A stretch of 64,000 nucleotides of DNA from NCBI RefSeq assembly GCF_017352375.1, contig NZ_JAFEVR010000013.1, positions 124,001-188,000 on the forward strand, read 5' to 3'. Positions 53,423 through 62,397 of the stretch are shown here, piece after piece. How positions within the stretch are numbered: position 1 is the first letter of the stretch; each line of letters starts with the position of its first letter. The notes beneath the pieces were generated by a model. The model was not told the DNA's origin. It was given only the letters and a program-made list of their open reading frames with translations, and made no database searches. This stretch comes from Mycolicibacterium sp. S2-37 (lineage in GTDB: Bacteria > Actinomycetota > Actinomycetes > Mycobacteriales > Mycobacteriaceae). The position numbers and the translations under genes were made by a program.

Positions 53423-54083
53423 CGGGGAGACGACGGTGATGGTCGTCGACGATCATCCGATCTGGCGGGACGCGGTCGCACGTGACCTCGCCGACGAGGG
53501 GTTCGCGGTGGTGGCGACCGCGGACGGGGTGGCGTCCGCGCGGCGGCGCGCCGAGGTCGTGCAGCCCCTGGTGGTGGTGATGGACATGCGCCTGGCCGAC
53601 GGTGACGGCGCCCAGGCGACTGCGCAGGTGCTGACGGTCTCGCCGGGTTCCCGGGTGCTGGTGCTCTCGGCGTCCGACGAGCGAGATGACGTGCTCGAGG
53701 CGGTGAAGGCCGGCGCGACCGGCTATCTGGTCAAGAGCGCGTCGAAGGCCGAACTGAGTGCGGCGGTGCGGGCGACCGCCGAGGGCCGGGCGGTCTTCAC
53801 CCCGGGGCTGGCCGGGCTGGTGCTCGGGGAGTACCGGCGCATCGCGCAGACGTCTGGGGCCGGGCCGACTGGGCCGGTGGGGCCCAGCCTCACCGACCGC
53901 GAGATCGAGGTGCTGCGCCATGTGGCCAAGGGGCTCACCGCCAAACAGATCGCCGCGCGGCTCTCGTTGAGTCACCGCACCGTCGAGAACCACGTGCAGG
54001 CGACCTTCCGTAAGCTGCAGGTCGCCAACCGGGTGGAGCTGGCGCGGTATGCGATCGAGCACGGACTCGACGAAGACGGGTAG
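53412..54083 (+). CDS. NarL/LuxR-type response regulator (MacR-like)
   Basis: A 223-residue regulator. The receiver domain has the acidic pair VDDH, phospho-acceptor Asp58 in VVMDMRLADG and Lys in YLVKSAS; a linker rich in Gly/Pro leads to a LuxR HTH (LTDREIEVLRHVAKGL through SHRTVENHV). Start choice: GGGGGAGG at 53395-53402 lies nine bases before GTG 53412, ideal spacing, but only zero to one base before ATG 53403, so GTG is preferred. It overlaps the kinase gene by 11 bases. Confidence 0.92.
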   Translation: MAGDGETTVMVVDDHPIWRDAVARDLADEGFAVVATADGVASARRRAEVVQPLVVVMDMRLADGDGAQATAQVLTVSPGSRVLVLSASDERDDVLEAVKAGATGYLVKSASKAELSAAVRATAEGRAVFTPGLAGLVLGEYRRIAQTSGAGPTGPVGPSLTDREIEVLRHVAKGLTAKQIAARLSLSHRTVENHVQATFRKLQVANRVELARYAIEHGLDEDG

Positions 54084-54127
54084 TCTTACTCATCCCGGCG
54101 TGGCGTGTGCACTGTCACGATCAGCCC

Positions 54128-55960
54128 ATGACCGAACCGCATCGTGCCGTGATCGCCCGGCTGTCGTCGGATTTCGCCGCCATCTCCCAGCAGTTGAGCC
54201 GCGTATCGGCCGACCTGACCGAGCTGGACCGACTGCTCACCGAACGGCCCCCGGTGGCTGCACCCCCGCCGCAGCCCGCGCCGCCCGTCGCACCCGCGCC
54301 CCAATCTGCGCCGGCGTGGCGGCAGTACGCGCCGCCGCCACCTTGGCCCCACGCGCCGGTGTACCGGCCGCTGCCGCCGCGACCGCCGATTCCGGCACCG
54401 CCGCGGCAACGCTCCGAGGGCTGGATCGGCAAGGCACTCGCGGTGGCCGGCGTGGCCGTCACGCTCATCGGCGTGGTGTTATTGCTGGTACTCGCGGCCC
54501 AGGCCGGCATCCTGCGCCCGGAACTGCGGGTCGCCGCCGGTGGCGTGCTGGCAGGCGCACTGGTCGGTGCCGGGTGGTGGGTGAACCGGCGACCGGGCGG
54601 CCGGGTCGGCGCGATCGCGCTGGCCGCGACCGGTGTCGCCGCGGCGTACATCGACGTCATCGCCGTCACCACCGTCTACGAATGGCTGCCCGCGCCCGCC
54701 GGACTGGTGCTGGCCGCGGTGATCGGCGGCGCCGGGCTGACGCTGGCGCGCCGCTGGGAATCCGAGCACCTCGGGCTGCTCGTGCTGGTGCCGCTGCTGA
54801 TCCTGGCCCCGGTCGTCACCGAAGGCATCACACTGACTCTGCTGGCCTTCATGCTCGCGCTGTCCGCGGCGTCGCTGCCGGTGCAACTGGGGCGCGACTG
54901 GACCTGGCTGCACGCCGCCCGCACCGCCGCGGTCACCGTGCCGCTGCTGGTGGCGCTGGCCGGGGCGGCCATCGACTCACGTGACGATCTGCTGCTCGCC
55001 GTGGCCTGCGCCATCGCCGCACTGCTCGCCCTGGCCGGAGCCCTGATCGTGCTGCCGCGCACCACGAATCGGGCAGCGCTGGCCCTGCTGACCGCTGCGG
55101 GCGTTCTGCCGGTGCTGTGTGTATCGGCGACCGTTGACCGGGTGGTGGCCTCGCTGATGATCGCCGCGCTCGCGGCGGCTCTGCTGGCGATCGTGTTGGG
55201 CGGCACCTGGTTGCCCGCGGTGTCGGGCGTGGTCAGACAGATCTGGTCGGCGCTGTCGGCGATCAGTGCGCTGGTGGCTGTCAACGTCGCCTTCGACGGC
55301 GAGGTGGCCGCGCCGCTGCTGCTGGCGATGGCCACCCTGGTCGCGATCGCCGGGCGGCGTGACGACGTGGCGCGCTGGGCCGCGGTGGGCTTCGCCGTCG
55401 TCGGCGGACTGCTGTACCTGGCCTATGCGCCGCCCGGCGCACTGATCACCGCGACGGTCCTCAGCACACCCGACGCGGTGTCGGTCCTCATCGCGAGTGT
55501 CCTGCTGACCGCCGCCGCGCTGGCGATCGCGTGGAGCCACGCCGACGACGCGAACACCGAGCTGGCGCGGGTGCTCTGGGCGGGGTCGGCGGTCGTCGGC
55601 CTCTACGCCGCGACCACGCTCCTGGTGACCGCCGGGGTCCTCATCGGCGGTGTGGACGGCGGCTTCTTCGCCGGCCACATGGCCGCGACGATCTGCTGGA
55701 TCGCCGCAGCCGCAGCACTCCTGGGCTACGCCGCGCGCAAGACCAGGGAGCAGCGCTCGCTGCCGATCGGCGGCGGGATGGCGCTCGTCGCCGCCGCGGT
55801 GGCCAAACTGTTCCTGTTCGACCTCGGCACCCTGGACGGCATCTTCCGCGTCGCGGTGTTCATCGTCGTCGGCCTCATCCTGCTGGGCATGGGCACCGGT
55901 TATGCGCGGCTGCTCGCGGCGCAGGACCAACAGCAGGATGTGAGCCCACTCACACAGTAA
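54128..55960 (+). CDS. DUF2339 polytopic membrane protein
   Basis: A 610-residue protein. A short coiled-coil-like N-terminus (heptad-like Leu positions) and a Pro-rich linker (about 45-95) precede some 18-20 hydrophobic segments rich in Ala, Leu and Val. The C-terminal KLFLFDLGTLDGIFRVAVF region is the DUF2339 signature. Function unknown; such proteins are proposed envelope components. A GTG at 54107 in frame is an alternative start. It lies 44 bases after the response regulator gene and may be among its targets. Confidence 0.8.
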   Translation: MTEPHRAVIARLSSDFAAISQQLSRVSADLTELDRLLTERPPVAAPPPQPAPPVAPAPQSAPAWRQYAPPPPWPHAPVYRPLPPRPPIPAPPRQRSEGWIGKALAVAGVAVTLIGVVLLLVLAAQAGILRPELRVAAGGVLAGALVGAGWWVNRRPGGRVGAIALAATGVAAAYIDVIAVTTVYEWLPAPAGLVLAAVIGGAGLTLARRWESEHLGLLVLVPLLILAPVVTEGITLTLLAFMLALSAASLPVQLGRDWTWLHAARTAAVTVPLLVALAGAAIDSRDDLLLAVACAIAALLALAGALIVLPRTTNRAALALLTAAGVLPVLCVSATVDRVVASLMIAALAAALLAIVLGGTWLPAVSGVVRQIWSALSAISALVAVNVAFDGEVAAPLLLAMATLVAIAGRRDDVARWAAVGFAVVGGLLYLAYAPPGALITATVLSTPDAVSVLIASVLLTAAALAIAWSHADDANTELARVLWAGSAVVGLYAATTLLVTAGVLIGGVDGGFFAGHMAATICWIAAAAALLGYAARKTREQRSLPIGGGMALVAAAVAKLFLFDLGTLDGIFRVAVFIVVGLILLGMGTGYARLLAAQDQQQDVSPLTQ

Positions 55961-55998
55961 ACTGGACTGATTCCAAATTCGTTGGCGTTGATCAAGAC

Positions 55999-56487
55999 AT
56001 GAACACGAACCGTCGCACCGAAGCAGAAGTACAGGGATTCACCGCATCGCCGGACCTCGCTGCCGATCTGCAGCGCGTCCTCGTCGACCTGATCGAACTG
56101 CACCTGCAGGGCAAGCAGGCGCACTGGAACGTCGTCGGCTCCAACTTCCGCGATCTGCACCTGCAGCTCGACGAGCTGGTCGACTTCGCCCGGGAGGGCA
56201 GTGACACGATCGCCGAGCGTATGCGGGCGCTCGACGCGGTCCCGGACGGCCGTTCGGACACCGTCTCGGCGACCACCAGCCTTCCGGAATTCCCCGCCTA
56301 CGAGCGCAGCACGAGCGAGGTCGTCGACCTGATCACGGTGCGGATCGCGGCCGCCGTCGACACGATGCGCGCCGTGCACGACGCCGTCGACGCGGAGGAT
56401 CCGAGCACCGCCGACATCCTCCATCAGCTGATCGACGGTCTGGAGAAGCTGGCGTGGTTGATCAAATCGGAGAACCGGAAGGTCTAA
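55999..56487 (+). CDS. dps: Dps-family ferritin-like DNA-protection protein (Dps2 type)
   Basis: A 162-residue Dps that forms dodecamers, oxidises and stores iron and protects DNA from peroxide. Ferroxidase residues at the dimer interface are all present: His42, His54, Asp58, Asp69 and Glu73. It closely resembles the second Dps of M. smegmatis. There is little sequence between the preceding stop and the ATG (38 bases), and I see no clear promoter. A short hairpin follows its stop. Confidence 0.94.
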   Translation: MNTNRRTEAEVQGFTASPDLAADLQRVLVDLIELHLQGKQAHWNVVGSNFRDLHLQLDELVDFAREGSDTIAERMRALDAVPDGRSDTVSATTSLPEFPAYERSTSEVVDLITVRIAAAVDTMRAVHDAVDAEDPSTADILHQLIDGLEKLAWLIKSENRKV

Positions 56488-56498
56488 ACCTGCTCATG

Positions 56499-56514
56499 AC
56501 GGGTATTAGCCCGT
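56499..56514 (+). terminator. Short hairpin after dps
   Basis: ACGGG (56499-56503) and CCCGT (56510-56514) flank a six-base loop, 11 bases after the dps stop and one base before the next start codon. It could attenuate read-through from dps or serve as an operator; the arms are short, so this is tentative. Confidence 0.3.
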
Positions 56515-56515
56515 T

Positions 56516-56962
56516 GTGACTGTGACTCGAGTAATCGCCGCTTCGCGCCAACGTGTGTGGGACGTGATCGCCGACGGCTGGACGTACTCGCAGTGGGTGG
56601 TGGGCAACAGCCGGATGCGGGCGGTGGACCCTGATTGGCCCGCACCCGGCGCCACCATCCACCACTCCATCGGCGTGTGGCCAGTGCTGCTCAACGACGA
56701 AACCGTCGTCGAGGAGTCGGTCCCGCCGGAGCGACTGGTGCTCTATGCCAAGGGCAGGCCGGTCGGCAGCGCGCGCATCATCCTGACGCTGCACGAGGAC
56801 GGGGACGGCTGCCGGGTGCAGATGGAGGAGTACCCGGTCAGCGGTATCGGGAAGCTGATGCCGAGCCAACTCGCCGATGCTGCCGCGTCGCCGCGCAACA
56901 ACGAGACCCTGCGCCGGCTCTCCTTCCTCGCCGAGCGTCGTGACGACAGAGACGTCGACTAG
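56516..56962 (+). CDS. SRPBCC-family (polyketide cyclase/START-like) protein
   Basis: A 148-residue single-domain protein of the SRPBCC superfamily, with a central hydrophobic cavity for lipids or aromatic compounds. The N-terminal IAASRQRVWDVIADGWTYSQWVVG and GATIHHSIGVWP strands are typical. The GTG start has no ribosome-binding site. Its stop overlaps the GTG of the FAD enzyme gene by one base, so the two probably act on related substrates. Confidence 0.85.
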   Translation: MTVTRVIAASRQRVWDVIADGWTYSQWVVGNSRMRAVDPDWPAPGATIHHSIGVWPVLLNDETVVEESVPPERLVLYAKGRPVGSARIILTLHEDGDGCRVQMEEYPVSGIGKLMPSQLADAAASPRNNETLRRLSFLAERRDDRDVD

Positions 56963-58554
56963 TGCCGGCTGCGAGCGCCGATGCCGTCGTCGTCGGAGCC
57001 GGGCACAACGGCTTGGTCGCCGCCGCCCGGATGGCCGACGCGGGCTGGGACGTCGTCGTTCTGGAGGCGCAGCCCGAACCCGGCGGCGCCGTGCGCAGCG
57101 CCGAGCGGATCCCCGGCTACACCAGCGACCTCTACAGCGCGTTCTATCCGCTGTCAGTGGCGTCGCCGGTGCTCGAGTCGCTGCACCTGGAGGACCACGG
57201 GCTGCGCTGGACGCATGCCCCCGCGGTGGTCGGCCATCCCCGCAGCGCCGCTGACGAGGACGCGCCCGTCATCCACCGCGACATCGCCCGCACCGCCGAG
57301 GAACTCGCGGGCAACCATCCCGCCGACGGAGACAACTGGTACCGCCTGTTCGATCTCTGGCAACAGATCAAGGCTCCGCTGTTGAGCAGCCTGTTCTCCC
57401 CGTTCCCGCCGGTGCGCGGTGCGGCAGGGTTGCTACGTGCGCTCGGCACCGCCGAGGCGTTACGGCTGGTGCACCGATTGGTGCTGCCGGCGGGCGAGAT
57501 GGCCCGGCAGCTGTTCGACGGCGACGCGGCCCGGTTGCTGTTGCTCGGCAATGCGCTGCACGCCGACGTGCCGGTGGACGCGCCGGGTAGCGGCGTCATG
57601 GGCCTGATGCTCATCATGATGGCGCAGGACGGCGGGTGGCCGGTTCCGGTCGGCGGTGCCGGACAACTGACCGCCGCGCTGGTGAACCGGGCGCAGTCGG
57701 CCGGCGCGCAGATCGAATGCAATCAGGCGGTCACCGGTATCGACGTACGCGGTGGCCGCGCGGTCGGCGTGCGGACCACCGACGGAAGGTCGATCACGGC
57801 GCGGCGCGCGGTGGTGGCCGACGTGTCCGCGCCCGCCCTCTACGGCACGCTGTTGCCGTCGGCCGCCGTGCCGCCGCGGGTACTCGAGGACCTCGAACAC
57901 TTCACCTGGGACACGCCGGTGCTGAAGATCAACTACGCGCTCGACGCGCCGATCCCGTGGCGGTCCAAGAACCTCAACGAGGTGGGGACCGTGCACCTCG
58001 GCGCCGATGCCGACGGCCTGGTCCGCTGGATGGCCGACCTCAACACCCGCACGGTGCCCGAGCATCCCTTCATGCTGTTCGGGCAGATGACCACCGCGGA
58101 CCCCAGCCGCTCGCCGGACGGAACCGAAAGTGCTTGGGCGTACACGCATCTGCCGCGCGACGTCAGCGACGACGCCTCGGCCGACCGGCTGTCCGAAGCG
58201 GTGGACCGCGTGTTGGAGGAGCACGCACCGGGTTTCACCGACTCAGTGGTCGGCAAGTTCATCCAGCGGCCTTCCGAACTGACCGCCTCGGACGCCAATC
58301 TCGTCGGAGGTGCGGTCAACGGCGGTACCGCCCAACTCCAGCAGCAGTTGATCTTCCGTCCGACACCGGGTTTCGGACGCTCCGAGACTCCGATCGAGGG
58401 GCTCTTCCTCGGCAGCGCAGCCGCGCATCCCGGTGGCGGCGTGCACGGTGTGTGCGGACACAACGCGGCCAGGGCAGCCCTGGCGAGCGACGGGTTGACC
58501 GGCTGGCCGCGACGGCGAATCAACCAGCTGGTGATGTCACTGTTCGTGCGCTAG
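56962..58554 (+). CDS. CrtI/phytoene-desaturase-like FAD oxidoreductase
   Basis: A 530-residue flavoprotein of the phytoene desaturase-like (PYROXD2) group. The N-terminal FAD motif VVGAGHNGLVAA and E-G-x-x-GGAVRS region, the central GGAGQLTAAL motif and the C-terminal LGSAAAHPGGGVHGVCGHNAA segment are intact. Such enzymes dehydrogenate or isomerise hydrophobic polyenes or similar; substrate unknown. No phytoene synthase is nearby, so a carotenoid role is not supported. GTG start. Its last 35 bases overlap the convergent cyclase gene. Confidence 0.87.
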   Translation: MPAASADAVVVGAGHNGLVAAARMADAGWDVVVLEAQPEPGGAVRSAERIPGYTSDLYSAFYPLSVASPVLESLHLEDHGLRWTHAPAVVGHPRSAADEDAPVIHRDIARTAEELAGNHPADGDNWYRLFDLWQQIKAPLLSSLFSPFPPVRGAAGLLRALGTAEALRLVHRLVLPAGEMARQLFDGDAARLLLLGNALHADVPVDAPGSGVMGLMLIMMAQDGGWPVPVGGAGQLTAALVNRAQSAGAQIECNQAVTGIDVRGGRAVGVRTTDGRSITARRAVVADVSAPALYGTLLPSAAVPPRVLEDLEHFTWDTPVLKINYALDAPIPWRSKNLNEVGTVHLGADADGLVRWMADLNTRTVPEHPFMLFGQMTTADPSRSPDGTESAWAYTHLPRDVSDDASADRLSEAVDRVLEEHAPGFTDSVVGKFIQRPSELTASDANLVGGAVNGGTAQLQQQLIFRPTPGFGRSETPIEGLFLGSAAAHPGGGVHGVCGHNAARAALASDGLTGWPRRRINQLVMSLFVR

Positions 58555-59839
58555 CGGGCTTTTCGACGGCGTGGCGCACCGCACGGTCGTCTCGCCGGCC
58601 GACCAGATACCAGGTGTGCATGACGCCCTTGCCCTTCACGTCGACGTCGCCGCGCTCCTCGAACTCGAACGCATGCCTGATGCGCTCATAGATGTTGTGC
58701 GGCACCTGGATCCGGCCTTCGACATCGGTGGTCTCCATCCGGGCCGCGACGTTCACCGCGTCGCCCCACACGTCGTAGAAGAACTTCCTCGCGCCCACCA
58801 CGCCGGCGACCACCGGTCCGGCCGCGAGGCCGATTCGTAGCGGCACCGCGCGGCCCTGCTGATCGGTCAGATCGGCGACGGCGTCGGCCATGTCGAGTGC
58901 CAGGCACGCCAGCGCCTCCACGTGATCGGGCCGCGGCCGGGGCACACCGCTGACCACCATGTAGCTGTCCCCACTGGTCTTCACCTTCTCCAGACCGTGC
59001 CGGTCGACCAGAGCGTCCAGATCGGTGTAGAGCCGGTCGAGGAAGCGCACCAGTTCGGTCGGCGGCGTGTCGCTGGCACGTTTGGTGTATCCGGCGATGT
59101 CGGCGAACAGGACCGAGGCGTCGTCGTAGCGGTCGGCGATGATCGAGTGCGACGGATCCTTCAGCCGCGCCGCCACCGTCGCGGGCAGGATGTTGGCCAG
59201 CAGCTTCTCCGATCTCTGATACTCGGCCTCCATGGCGCGCTCGGCGCGGTCGGTCTCGCGCAGCGCGTACCAGACGGTGGCGAACACCATGACGGTTGCC
59301 GACACCGCGGACAGAACGAAGCCGACCGTCAGCACCCACGGCGGCCCGAGTTCGCGGTCGTCGGGCACCAGGAGTTCGATCGCGATACAGCCCGCGAGCC
59401 CCAGCGCGACGATCGCACCCGACAGCACGATGCGCTCGATACCGAGGACGAGGACCACCAGGGACGCGGCCACCAGGTAGTAGAACTGCAGGCCCGAGTC
59501 CGTGCCCACCTCGTAGGAGATGAACGTGACCGACACGTAGGCCAGCACGAAGAACGTCAGCGGCGCGACGAGTTCGCCGAAGCGGTACAGGGCGGGCACG
59601 GCCAGGAAGAGGGCGCCGAACACCAGGTTGACCAGGCCGATCCACCAGCCGGGCCCGCCCATGACGAGCTGGAAGGCGCCGAAGCCGACCGAAACGGCGG
59701 CCGCGATCCAGGTCGCGATCGTGAGCACCCGCAGCCGGCGGACCACGGCCTCGGCGTAGTGCCGGGTGCGTGCGGGTACCCGGCTCTGCATTGCGATCTC
59801 GGGCATGCAGACCGATCGACGGCTCTGACTGACGGCCAT
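58520..59839 (-). CDS. cya: Class III membrane adenylate cyclase (Rv1625c type)
   Basis: A 439-residue cyclase making cAMP. Six membrane helices (about 40-190), a short linker and a cyclase domain. All catalytic positions match M. tuberculosis Rv1625c, shifted by nine: metal-binding Asp247 and Asp291, adenine-specifying Lys287 and Asp356 (in DVWGD), and Arg367. It should work as a homodimer. ATG at 59839 directly follows a -10-like TACGCT (59851-59846) with a six-base spacer, so the mRNA is probably leaderless. It overlaps the convergent FAD enzyme gene by 35 bases. Confidence 0.94.
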   Translation of the reverse strand: MAVSQSRRSVCMPEIAMQSRVPARTRHYAEAVVRRLRVLTIATWIAAAVSVGFGAFQLVMGGPGWWIGLVNLVFGALFLAVPALYRFGELVAPLTFFVLAYVSVTFISYEVGTDSGLQFYYLVAASLVVLVLGIERIVLSGAIVALGLAGCIAIELLVPDDRELGPPWVLTVGFVLSAVSATVMVFATVWYALRETDRAERAMEAEYQRSEKLLANILPATVAARLKDPSHSIIADRYDDASVLFADIAGYTKRASDTPPTELVRFLDRLYTDLDALVDRHGLEKVKTSGDSYMVVSGVPRPRPDHVEALACLALDMADAVADLTDQQGRAVPLRIGLAAGPVVAGVVGARKFFYDVWGDAVNVAARMETTDVEGRIQVPHNIYERIRHAFEFEERGDVDVKGKGVMHTWYLVGRRDDRAVRHAVEKPASARTVTSPAG

Positions 59840-59845
59840 CGTCGC

Positions 59846-59851
59846 AGCGTA
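59846..59851 (-). promoter_or_regulatory. -10 box of the cyclase gene, leaderless
   Basis: On the minus strand TACGCT lies six bases before the ATG, placing +1 exactly on the A of the start codon. No Shine-Dalgarno is present. The preceding PucR gene stops 27 bases upstream of the ATG, so read-through is also possible. Confidence 0.5.
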
Positions 59852-59865
59852 TCGCCGTCGGGCGC

Positions 59866-61389
59866 CTACTCGGTCGACATTCGCGCGGCCTCGCGGGCGT
59901 GCAGGGCCAGCCACAGCTCGAAGCGATCCGGCGCGTCGTCGAGTCGGCGACCGGTGAGGCGCTCGACGGTGTCGATCCGGTGCCGCAGGGTGTGACGGTG
60001 CACGCGCAGTCCGGCTGCGGCGCCGGCCCACTGCCCGTTGTGGTCGAGGAACGCGCTCAGGGCGCGCAGCAGGTCCGGAGCCCGGTCGGCGGCGTCGATC
60101 GGGGCGAGGACGGCGTCGGCATAGGACTGCAGGGCCGCGGTGCCGAGGCCGCCGAGCAGCACCCGGCTGCTGGCCACGTCGTCGGCATGCACGTGTCGGC
60201 GCAGGGTCCGGGCCGCAGGCAACGCCGACCGGGCCTGCCGCAGCGATACCGCGAGCGCGCCCGGACGTACCGCGATGCCGATACCCGCGGCCCGGCCCCC
60301 GGCCAGCGCACCGAGAGCCGCGGTGAGGTCCGTCTGCAGCGGCACCGCCACCTCGACGATGCCCCCGGCCACCCGCACCAAGGCGTCGGGCAGGGTGAGC
60401 AGCAGGTCGGCGGCCAGGTCGTCGGCGTCGGCGGGCGCGTCGATCACCGCGCAGCGCACGTCGGTGTCCGACAGCTCGACCGAGGTGAGCCAGCGGGCGG
60501 CGACGACGTCGTCGACGGGGCCGCGTGCCAGCCTGTCGAGCACCTGTTCGCGACCGCGGCGCTGAGCGGTGTTGGTACCGAGCCTGCGCTCCAGCTCCAG
60601 TGACAGCAGTGACACCAGATCTCCTGAGACCTGTTGGGCGGCAATGCTTTCAGACTGTTCCGTCGGCCCTTCGGTGATCAGCCAGCCGCGCAGCCTACGC
60701 GCGCCGAGGGCATGCAGTTCCAACCGCTTGCCAGCACGGATGTCCCCGGCGGCCGCCGCGAGTCCACGATCGCGTACCGACGCCAGCAGCTCCGCGGAAC
60801 GCTCCACCAGCCCCGCGCCGTCGGGATCGGTGCTGGCCAGCACCCGGCTCAGCAGGTCGATGACCGTACCGGCGCGGCCGGTCGCCTCCCGGTGGGCATG
60901 CAGAATTCCGTACAGACCGCCGGGGGACACCGCCGCCGCGGTCAGGGCGCGCTGTGTGTGCAGCGCCCACTCGAGCTCCCGACGCTCGGCCCGGGCGCGG
61001 GCGGCGAACACGGCCTTGGTCACCGCGATGAAGGGCACCGGGTCGGGCACGGTCAACAGCGGCATCCCGATGTCCTCGGCGGCGCGGACGAGCGGCGCCG
61101 GTGCGGCCTGATGGGGCAGTTCGGCGCCGAGGCCGAGCCCGACGGCGCGTATGCCCGCGGCGTCCAATTCGGACAGATACGACCGGCACCCGGCATCGGT
61201 GTCAGGCAGCAGCAGTCCGATCGTGAGCAGCAATTCCCCACCCTGCAGCCACGAGCCCGGATGCCGCAGCTCGGACACCGCGGCCGCATCGACCTCCCGG
61301 TCGACGTGGCGCTCCGCCGCGACCAGGGTCAGACCCAGATTCGGGTCGGCGACCAGCTCGCGCACGGTGGGCATGGACGAATTGTCCAT
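59866..61389 (-). CDS. PucR-family transcriptional regulator
   Basis: A 507-residue regulator with the N-terminal purine-catabolism (PucR) domain (about 8-125), a GGDEF-like central region (CdaR type) and a C-terminal HTH_30 (about 440-500) with the LRVHRHTLRHRIDTVERLTGR segment. It is divergent from the ureohydrolase-ThDP enzyme genes and probably controls them in response to a nitrogen compound. Starts at ATG 61389 or ATG 61374 are equally possible; a palindrome (61373-61389) spans both. Confidence 0.9.
   Translation of the reverse strand: MDNSSMPTVRELVADPNLGLTLVAAERHVDREVDAAAVSELRHPGSWLQGGELLLTIGLLLPDTDAGCRSYLSELDAAGIRAVGLGLGAELPHQAAPAPLVRAAEDIGMPLLTVPDPVPFIAVTKAVFAARARAERRELEWALHTQRALTAAAVSPGGLYGILHAHREATGRAGTVIDLLSRVLASTDPDGAGLVERSAELLASVRDRGLAAAAGDIRAGKRLELHALGARRLRGWLITEGPTEQSESIAAQQVSGDLVSLLSLELERRLGTNTAQRRGREQVLDRLARGPVDDVVAARWLTSVELSDTDVRCAVIDAPADADDLAADLLLTLPDALVRVAGGIVEVAVPLQTDLTAALGALAGGRAAGIGIAVRPGALAVSLRQARSALPAARTLRRHVHADDVASSRVLLGGLGTAALQSYADAVLAPIDAADRAPDLLRALSAFLDHNGQWAGAAAGLRVHRHTLRHRIDTVERLTGRRLDDAPDRFELWLALHAREAARMSTE
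61373..61389. promoter_or_regulatory. Palindrome over the PucR gene start
   Basis: ATGGAC-GAATT-GTCCAT is an inverted repeat with six-base arms, covering the first codons of the regulator gene and lying 67-83 bases before the divergent ureohydrolase ATG. It is a candidate PucR operator; alternatively it only reflects the two nearby ATGs. Confidence 0.35.
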
Positions 61390-61455
61390 CCATGACCGGA
61401 AGAATTCGACAGAACGTCGCTACCGTGTGACCGGCGTCTCATACACGCTGAATAC

Positions 61456-62397
61456 ATGGACACGCCCATCGGACCCGTCGACGCCACCAAGGTGCCCCGT
61501 TTCGGGGGCCCGTCGACGTTCGCCCGGCTGCCCCGCATCGACGAGGTGACCCGCACCGATGTCGCCGTCGTCGGCGTCCCGTTCGACTCGGGCGTGTCCT
61601 ACCGCCCCGGTGCCCGGTTCGGCCCCGGCCACATCCGGGCCGCGTCCAAGCTGTTGCGGACCTATCATCCGCGCCTCGACGTCGAACCGTTCGCCACCCA
61701 GCAGGTTGTCGACGCCGGGGACATCGCGGTCAACCCTTTCGACATCGCCGAGGCGGTCACGGCCATCGAGCGCGGCGCCGACGAGTTGCGCGACGGCGGC
61801 GCCAAACTGGTCACCCTCGGTGGCGACCACACCATCGCGCTACCGCTGCTGCGCTCGCTGCACCGCGACCACGGTCCGATCGCCGTGCTGCACTTCGACG
61901 CTCACCTCGACACCTGGGACACCTACTTTGGTGCGCCGTTCACCCACGGCACCCCGTTCCGGCGGGCGAGCGAGGAGGGTCTGCTCGATCCGTCGCACTG
62001 TTTGCACGTCGGCATCCGCGGACCGCTGTACGCGCCCACCGACCTGTCCGATGATCGGGTGCTCGGGTTCCAGGTGCTGGGCTCCGACGATTTCCAGATC
62101 GACGGCCTGGCAACGGTGATCGAGCGGATGCGGGCCCGTATCGGCGAGGCGCCGGTGTACGTGTCGGTGGACATCGACGTGCTGGATCCGGCACACGCAC
62201 CCGGAACTGGCACACCGGAGGCCGGCGGTATGACCAGCCGCGAACTGCTGCACTGCCTGCGCAGCCTCGTCGGCGCCAACATCGTCGGCGCCGACATCGT
62301 CGAGGTCGCGCCCGCCTACGACCACGCCGAGATCACCGGCATCGCGGCCGCGCATGTGGCCTACGAGCTCATCTCGGTTCTCGGAGCGAACCGGTGA
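61456..62397 (+). CDS. Ureohydrolase (agmatinase/guanidinobutyrase-like)
   Basis: A 313-residue arginase-fold enzyme that splits a guanidino compound to an amine and urea. All dimanganese ligands are present: His125 (GGDHT), Asp148, His150 and Asp152 (FDAHLDTWD), Asp239 and Asp241 (SVDIDVLDPAHAPGTGTPE). The substrate may be agmatine, guanidinobutyrate or guanidinopropionate; the neighbour ThDP decarboxylase favours guanidinobutyrate or similar. It overlaps the next gene by four bases. Confidence 0.9.
   Translation: MDTPIGPVDATKVPRFGGPSTFARLPRIDEVTRTDVAVVGVPFDSGVSYRPGARFGPGHIRAASKLLRTYHPRLDVEPFATQQVVDAGDIAVNPFDIAEAVTAIERGADELRDGGAKLVTLGGDHTIALPLLRSLHRDHGPIAVLHFDAHLDTWDTYFGAPFTHGTPFRRASEEGLLDPSHCLHVGIRGPLYAPTDLSDDRVLGFQVLGSDDFQIDGLATVIERMRARIGEAPVYVSVDIDVLDPAHAPGTGTPEAGGMTSRELLHCLRSLVGANIVGADIVEVAPAYDHAEITGIAAAHVAYELISVLGANR

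Noticed and set aside
56962..58554. Carotenoid biosynthesis gene (phytoene desaturase)
   Set aside because: The FAD fold matches the CrtI superfamily, but no phytoene synthase, cyclase or prenyl transferase is nearby and the neighbour is an SRPBCC protein.
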